A stretch of 35,633 nucleotides of DNA from CAYVFC01 sp964450715 (GTDB taxonomy: Bacteria; Myxococcota_A; Polyangia; Polyangiales; JAFGIB01): assembly GCA_964450715.1 (NCBI GenBank), contig CAYVFC010000085.1, positions 1 to 35,633 of the forward strand, in the 5' to 3' direction. The notes beneath the pieces are model-generated. The model was not told where the DNA came from and made no database searches. It was given only the letters and a program-made list of their open reading frames with translations. The translations under genes and the position numbers were made by a program. Numbering within the stretch: the stretch's first letter is position 1; each line of letters starts with the position of its first letter. Positions 33,220-35,633 of the stretch are shown one piece after another.

Positions 33220-34119
33220 ATGCGCGAGAGACTCGTTCTTTTTTTTCTTTCGTTTTTCGTAGCAGCGGCTTGCGGAGGGAGCGAGCCCTTTCAGGGCGCC
33301 GGCGGTACCGACGGATCGTTTCAGAATGAAACAGAGGCGGGCGTTTCGGGTACCGGAGGTGTTTCGGGTACGGCCGGTGAGCCGGGTATTGCCGGCGAGA
33401 CGGGAGCAGGGCGGGGAGGAAGCTCGGGCGCCGCGGGAGCAGACGCGGGATCTGCGGAGGACGCTGGCGGCGGGGGCGAAGGCGAGGCCCCGTCGTGCCA
33501 GGGCCGCGTCCTGCAGGACGGTGTGACCAATGCGCGCGACCTGGGGGGACAACCCCTTGCGGAAGGGCGGTTTGTGACGTGCGGGAGGGTATTGCGCGGC
33601 GGCTCGCTGACGCCATTACCGGATGTGTCCTGCACCGAGTTCGCCACTCTGGGTATCAAGACCGTTATCGATCTACGCGAACCGAGCCCCCAGCAGGCCC
33701 TGCCCGCGCCTAGCTGTGTGCAGCAACAGGCCACGGTGATCGACGCGGCTATGCCCAAGCTGTTGCCGGATACGCCGGATAATTACCTGGCGCTGTTCGA
33801 CGAGACGGCGGCGATCGCGACCATCTTCGACGCACTAGGCAAGGCGGTGAATTACCCAGCGTATATCCATTGTGTCATCGGACGCGACCGGGCCAGCTTC
33901 GTCGCGGCGCTGGTCCTGCTGGCGCTGGGAGCCGAGCGGCAGACCGTGATCGACGAGTTCATGCTCTCGGAAGAGGCTGGCGTGGCGGTCAAGCCGGAGT
34001 GCATCGAGGCCGTGCTCGACGAAATCGAGGCGCGCGGCGGGATCGAGGCCTACTTGATCTCAAGCGGCGTGAGCGCGCAACAGCTGCACGTACTGCGAAC
34101 GCAGGTGATCGCCGAATGA
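33220..34119 (+). CDS. Tyrosine-phosphatase-family lipoprotein
   Basis: A 299-residue lipoprotein: signal RLVLFFLSFFVAAAC with acceptor Cys18, a Gly/Ala/Thr-rich linker to about 90, and a phosphatase domain of the Y_phosphatase3 type. NARDLGG (104-110) and TVIDLREPSP lead to the P-loop HCVIGRDR (Cys218, Arg224; C-x5-R). All catalytic residues of the loop are present. Location outside the inner membrane suggests action on exogenous or periplasmic phosphoesters. ATG at 33220 has GGTG upstream; the frame runs further back to 33067 without a signal peptide. It converges on the NifU-like gene. Confidence 0.85.
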   Translation: MRERLVLFFLSFFVAAACGGSEPFQGAGGTDGSFQNETEAGVSGTGGVSGTAGEPGIAGETGAGRGGSSGAAGADAGSAEDAGGGGEGEAPSCQGRVLQDGVTNARDLGGQPLAEGRFVTCGRVLRGGSLTPLPDVSCTEFATLGIKTVIDLREPSPQQALPAPSCVQQQATVIDAAMPKLLPDTPDNYLALFDETAAIATIFDALGKAVNYPAYIHCVIGRDRASFVAALVLLALGAERQTVIDEFMLSEEAGVAVKPECIEAVLDEIEARGGIEAYLISSGVSAQQLHVLRTQVIAE

Positions 34120-34126
34120 CCGGTCA
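34117..34126. other. Palindrome formed by two convergent TGA codons
   Basis: TGACCGGTCA is a perfect 10-bp palindrome made of the phosphatase TGA, CCGG and the NifU-like TGA. Third such case in the window (see 2741 and 32149). Confidence 0.35.
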
Positions 34127-34546
34127 AGCGCCCCGGCTTCCGGCGTCCTTCAAGGCCAGGTAGAAGGCGCCCAGGGCCAGCTCCGCGCAGTGGAAGTGAT
34201 CGTTGGGCAAGGTCTCGAGGAACTCGGAGATGTCCTCGGGCGTTACCTCCCAGGCCTGCTTCTCGTTTTTGCCCTCGACCATCTCCGCCACCGTGTTGCA
34301 GCAGGCGTGGGTGTTGACGCATCCCTCGCATTCGTAGCACACCTGTTGCAGCTGACCCCCGTCCAGGCTCACGAAGAACTCGACGGTGTCCCCGCACTGC
34401 CCGGTCTTCTTGCCGCGACCGCAGGGGTGGTCGATACGACGGCACCGGTCGCGGCGCAGGGCCATCTCCAGGAAGTTGACCGAGTGCTTTACGCAGAACT
34501 CCTGAAAGAGCTGAACCTGATTCTTGGTAACCATGATTTTGAACAT
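34124..34546 (-). CDS. NifU/IscU-like scaffold protein
   Basis: A 140-residue protein with the Cys arrangement of NifU-type N-terminal scaffolds: DHPCGRGKKTGQCGDT, CYECEGCVNTHACCNTVAEM and HFHCAELALGAF. The Asp in the CGDT motif replaces the more common metal Asp/His order, and additional Cys (Cys89/92/96) make it Cys-richer than IscU. The start is ambiguous between ATG 34546 and 34534, both without a strong ribosome site. Probable role: Fe-S cluster carrier or scaffold; no nifS-like partner is near. Confidence 0.8.
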   Translation of the reverse strand: MFKIMVTKNQVQLFQEFCVKHSVNFLEMALRRDRCRRIDHPCGRGKKTGQCGDTVEFFVSLDGGQLQQVCYECEGCVNTHACCNTVAEMVEGKNEKQAWEVTPEDISEFLETLPNDHFHCAELALGAFYLALKDAGSRGA

Positions 34547-34618
34547 AGTATGCCGCTTTCACGACATTACGCCAGAGAGACCGGTCCTCTTTTTGAACGT
34601 TGCATCGCGGTTTCACGC

Positions 34619-34646
34619 TTGAAACAGCGGGAAGGGGTGGTATAGA
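34619..34646 (+). promoter_or_regulatory. Candidate sigma-70 promoter for the 34764 methyltransferase
   Basis: TTGAAA and TATAGA are 16 bp apart; start near 34653. An inverted repeat GTTTCA-CGCT-TGAAAC (34610-34625) overlaps the -35 and could be an operator. Confidence 0.4.
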
Positions 34647-34763
34647 ACCCCCTCTGAAACAGAAGAAACACGGCTCGACCGTTTGGAGGCGGAACCCCGT
34701 CTCCATTTCGCGACTGCGGTCCGGTCGCCATCGTCGGCTCCTCCACGCTCGGGAAAGGCTTTC

Positions 34764-35582
34764 ATGACATCGTTCGAACACGACAACCGGAGCCTGGCGG
34801 AAACCTATCACCGGATCAGCGAGTCGCAGTTCGAGGGCGGAAAGCGGCTGGTGGAAAGGCTCGGGGTCGAGAGGGGAGGGCGGGTGCTCGACGTGGGGTG
34901 CGGCACCGGCAGGCTCGCCTGCTGGATCGCCGACATCGTAGGGCCGGAGGGCAGGGTGGCCGGAATCGATCCGCTGGCCGATCGCATCGCCATCGCACGC
35001 CAGGAAAACGGCGATATTCGCTTCGAAGTCGGTAGCGCGGAGGACCTCGGCGTTTTTACCGATGCGAGCTTCGATCGCGTCTGCCTGAACGCGGTCTTTC
35101 ACTGGATCGAGGACAAGTCACAAGCCCTGGCCGAGATCTGCCGGGTATTGCGGCCGGGGGGTAGGGTGGGGATCACCACCGCGCCCCGTGAGATGTTCTG
35201 GGCCGGCACTATTCACAATACCTGCGCCCTGGTGATGAGCCGGTCGCCCTATTTGGAACAAATCGATCCGGTAGCGCTCGGCGTGATGGACCGGAACATC
35301 GCCATATCGGATATGTTGGGTCTATTCGCCGAGAGGAAGCTGGAGTTGGTCGAGCTTCAGGTGACCCGGCGCGAGCAGGTGTTCCAGAGCGGCGGGGAGG
35401 TGGTCGATTTCGCCGAGTCTAGCTCGTTCGGAAACCTCACCGGGCTGGTTCCGGAGAGGCTGAGGGACGCGCTACACGCCGACCTGGGCGCGGCCTTCGA
35501 CGAGATCAAGCGCAAGGAGCGCGTCGTCCTGCACGGGCACACCGCCCTGTTCATCGCCGAGCGGAAAGCTGACGCCGCGTAG
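34764..35582 (+). CDS. Class I SAM-dependent methyltransferase (UbiE-like)
   Basis: A 272-residue protein with RVLDVGCGTGRLACWIADIV (motif I, about 39-58), VAGIDPLADRIAIARQEN, FDRVCLNAVFHWIEDKSQAL and ICRVLRPGGRVGITTAP. This is a typical small-molecule or lipid methyltransferase; the substrate cannot be told. ATG at 34764 is chosen for its position a few codons before the conserved YHRISESQ region and AAAGG upstream; the frame runs 27 codons further back. The remaining bases to 35633 show no gene. Confidence 0.85.
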   Translation: MTSFEHDNRSLAETYHRISESQFEGGKRLVERLGVERGGRVLDVGCGTGRLACWIADIVGPEGRVAGIDPLADRIAIARQENGDIRFEVGSAEDLGVFTDASFDRVCLNAVFHWIEDKSQALAEICRVLRPGGRVGITTAPREMFWAGTIHNTCALVMSRSPYLEQIDPVALGVMDRNIAISDMLGLFAERKLELVELQVTRREQVFQSGGEVVDFAESSSFGNLTGLVPERLRDALHADLGAAFDEIKRKERVVLHGHTALFIAERKADAA

Positions 35583-35633
35583 GGGCGGGCCTTGCGCCTC
35601 ACCATTGATCACATTTTTAATGAGATTCGTTTT

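Overview
The window looks like a chromosomal segment of a GC-rich, anaerobic deltaproteobacterium in the broad sense, probably Myxococcota-related. Two things suggest this. First, there are Gly/Ser-rich lipoproteins and Cys-repeat (DUF4215-type) SUMF1-fold lipoproteins of the kind common in myxobacteria. Second, there are strictly anaerobic modules: Hdr/Qmo-like electron-transfer proteins, MetF/MetV, ORP/NifX-type metal-cluster proteins and sigma-54 control. No rRNA, tRNA, CRISPR array or transposase was seen.

Layout. 1-1229: a minus-strand sigma-54 operon (small membrane protein, NifX-like protein, truncated cation diffusion facilitator running off the edge), divergent from activator RegA (1358-2746). 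2751-7169: minus-strand genes for FmdB zinc ribbon, Mrp/NBP35 ATPase, activator RegB, a CAP lipoprotein and a methyltransferase. 7503-8753: CGGC protein, DUF5320 protein and NifX-like protein behind a candidate sigma-54 promoter. 8936-11403: an Orange-Protein (ORP)-type operon of two NifX-like proteins and two MinD ATPases with inserted ferredoxin domains, divergent from activator RegC (11560-13116). 13455-19958: an envelope operon of two pseudo-FGE lipoproteins, a TPR/beta-barrel protein, a Cys-less rhodanese, a MauE/DoxX protein and a DsbA-like protein. 19955-22630: activator RegD and a NifX-DUF1847 fusion. 23372-29255: QmoA-like, QmoB-like (HdrA-MvhD), HdrCB fusion, MetF and MetV. 29338-32155: TPR protein and hybrid histidine kinase. 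The rest holds an MBL-fold protein, a tyrosine-phosphatase lipoprotein, a NifU-like protein and a second methyltransferase.

How it fits together. Four homologous PAS-AAA+-Fis activators, all with the same Cys triad (C-x8-C-x3-C) in the PAS domain, sit beside operons for metal/Fe-S handling proteins. Five -24/-12 promoters can be read by eye (three near-perfect to perfect in layout, two weaker), plus one marginal one. Two activator genes have tandem palindromes between themselves and a divergent sigma-54 promoter. A fourth regulatory region has a cluster of TTGCA half-sites almost exactly midway between two divergent sigma-54 promoters, one for NifX-DUF1847/RegD and one for the Qmo/Hdr-Met operon. 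The inferred picture is a redox- or metal-sensing sigma-54 network that joins ORP-type cluster proteins to electron transfer into methylene-tetrahydrofolate reduction. The ORP precedent (Desulfovibrio vulgaris divergent orp operons, sigma-54 plus the cognate regulator DVU2106) is established; the expanded multi-module version and its link to MetVF are inference.
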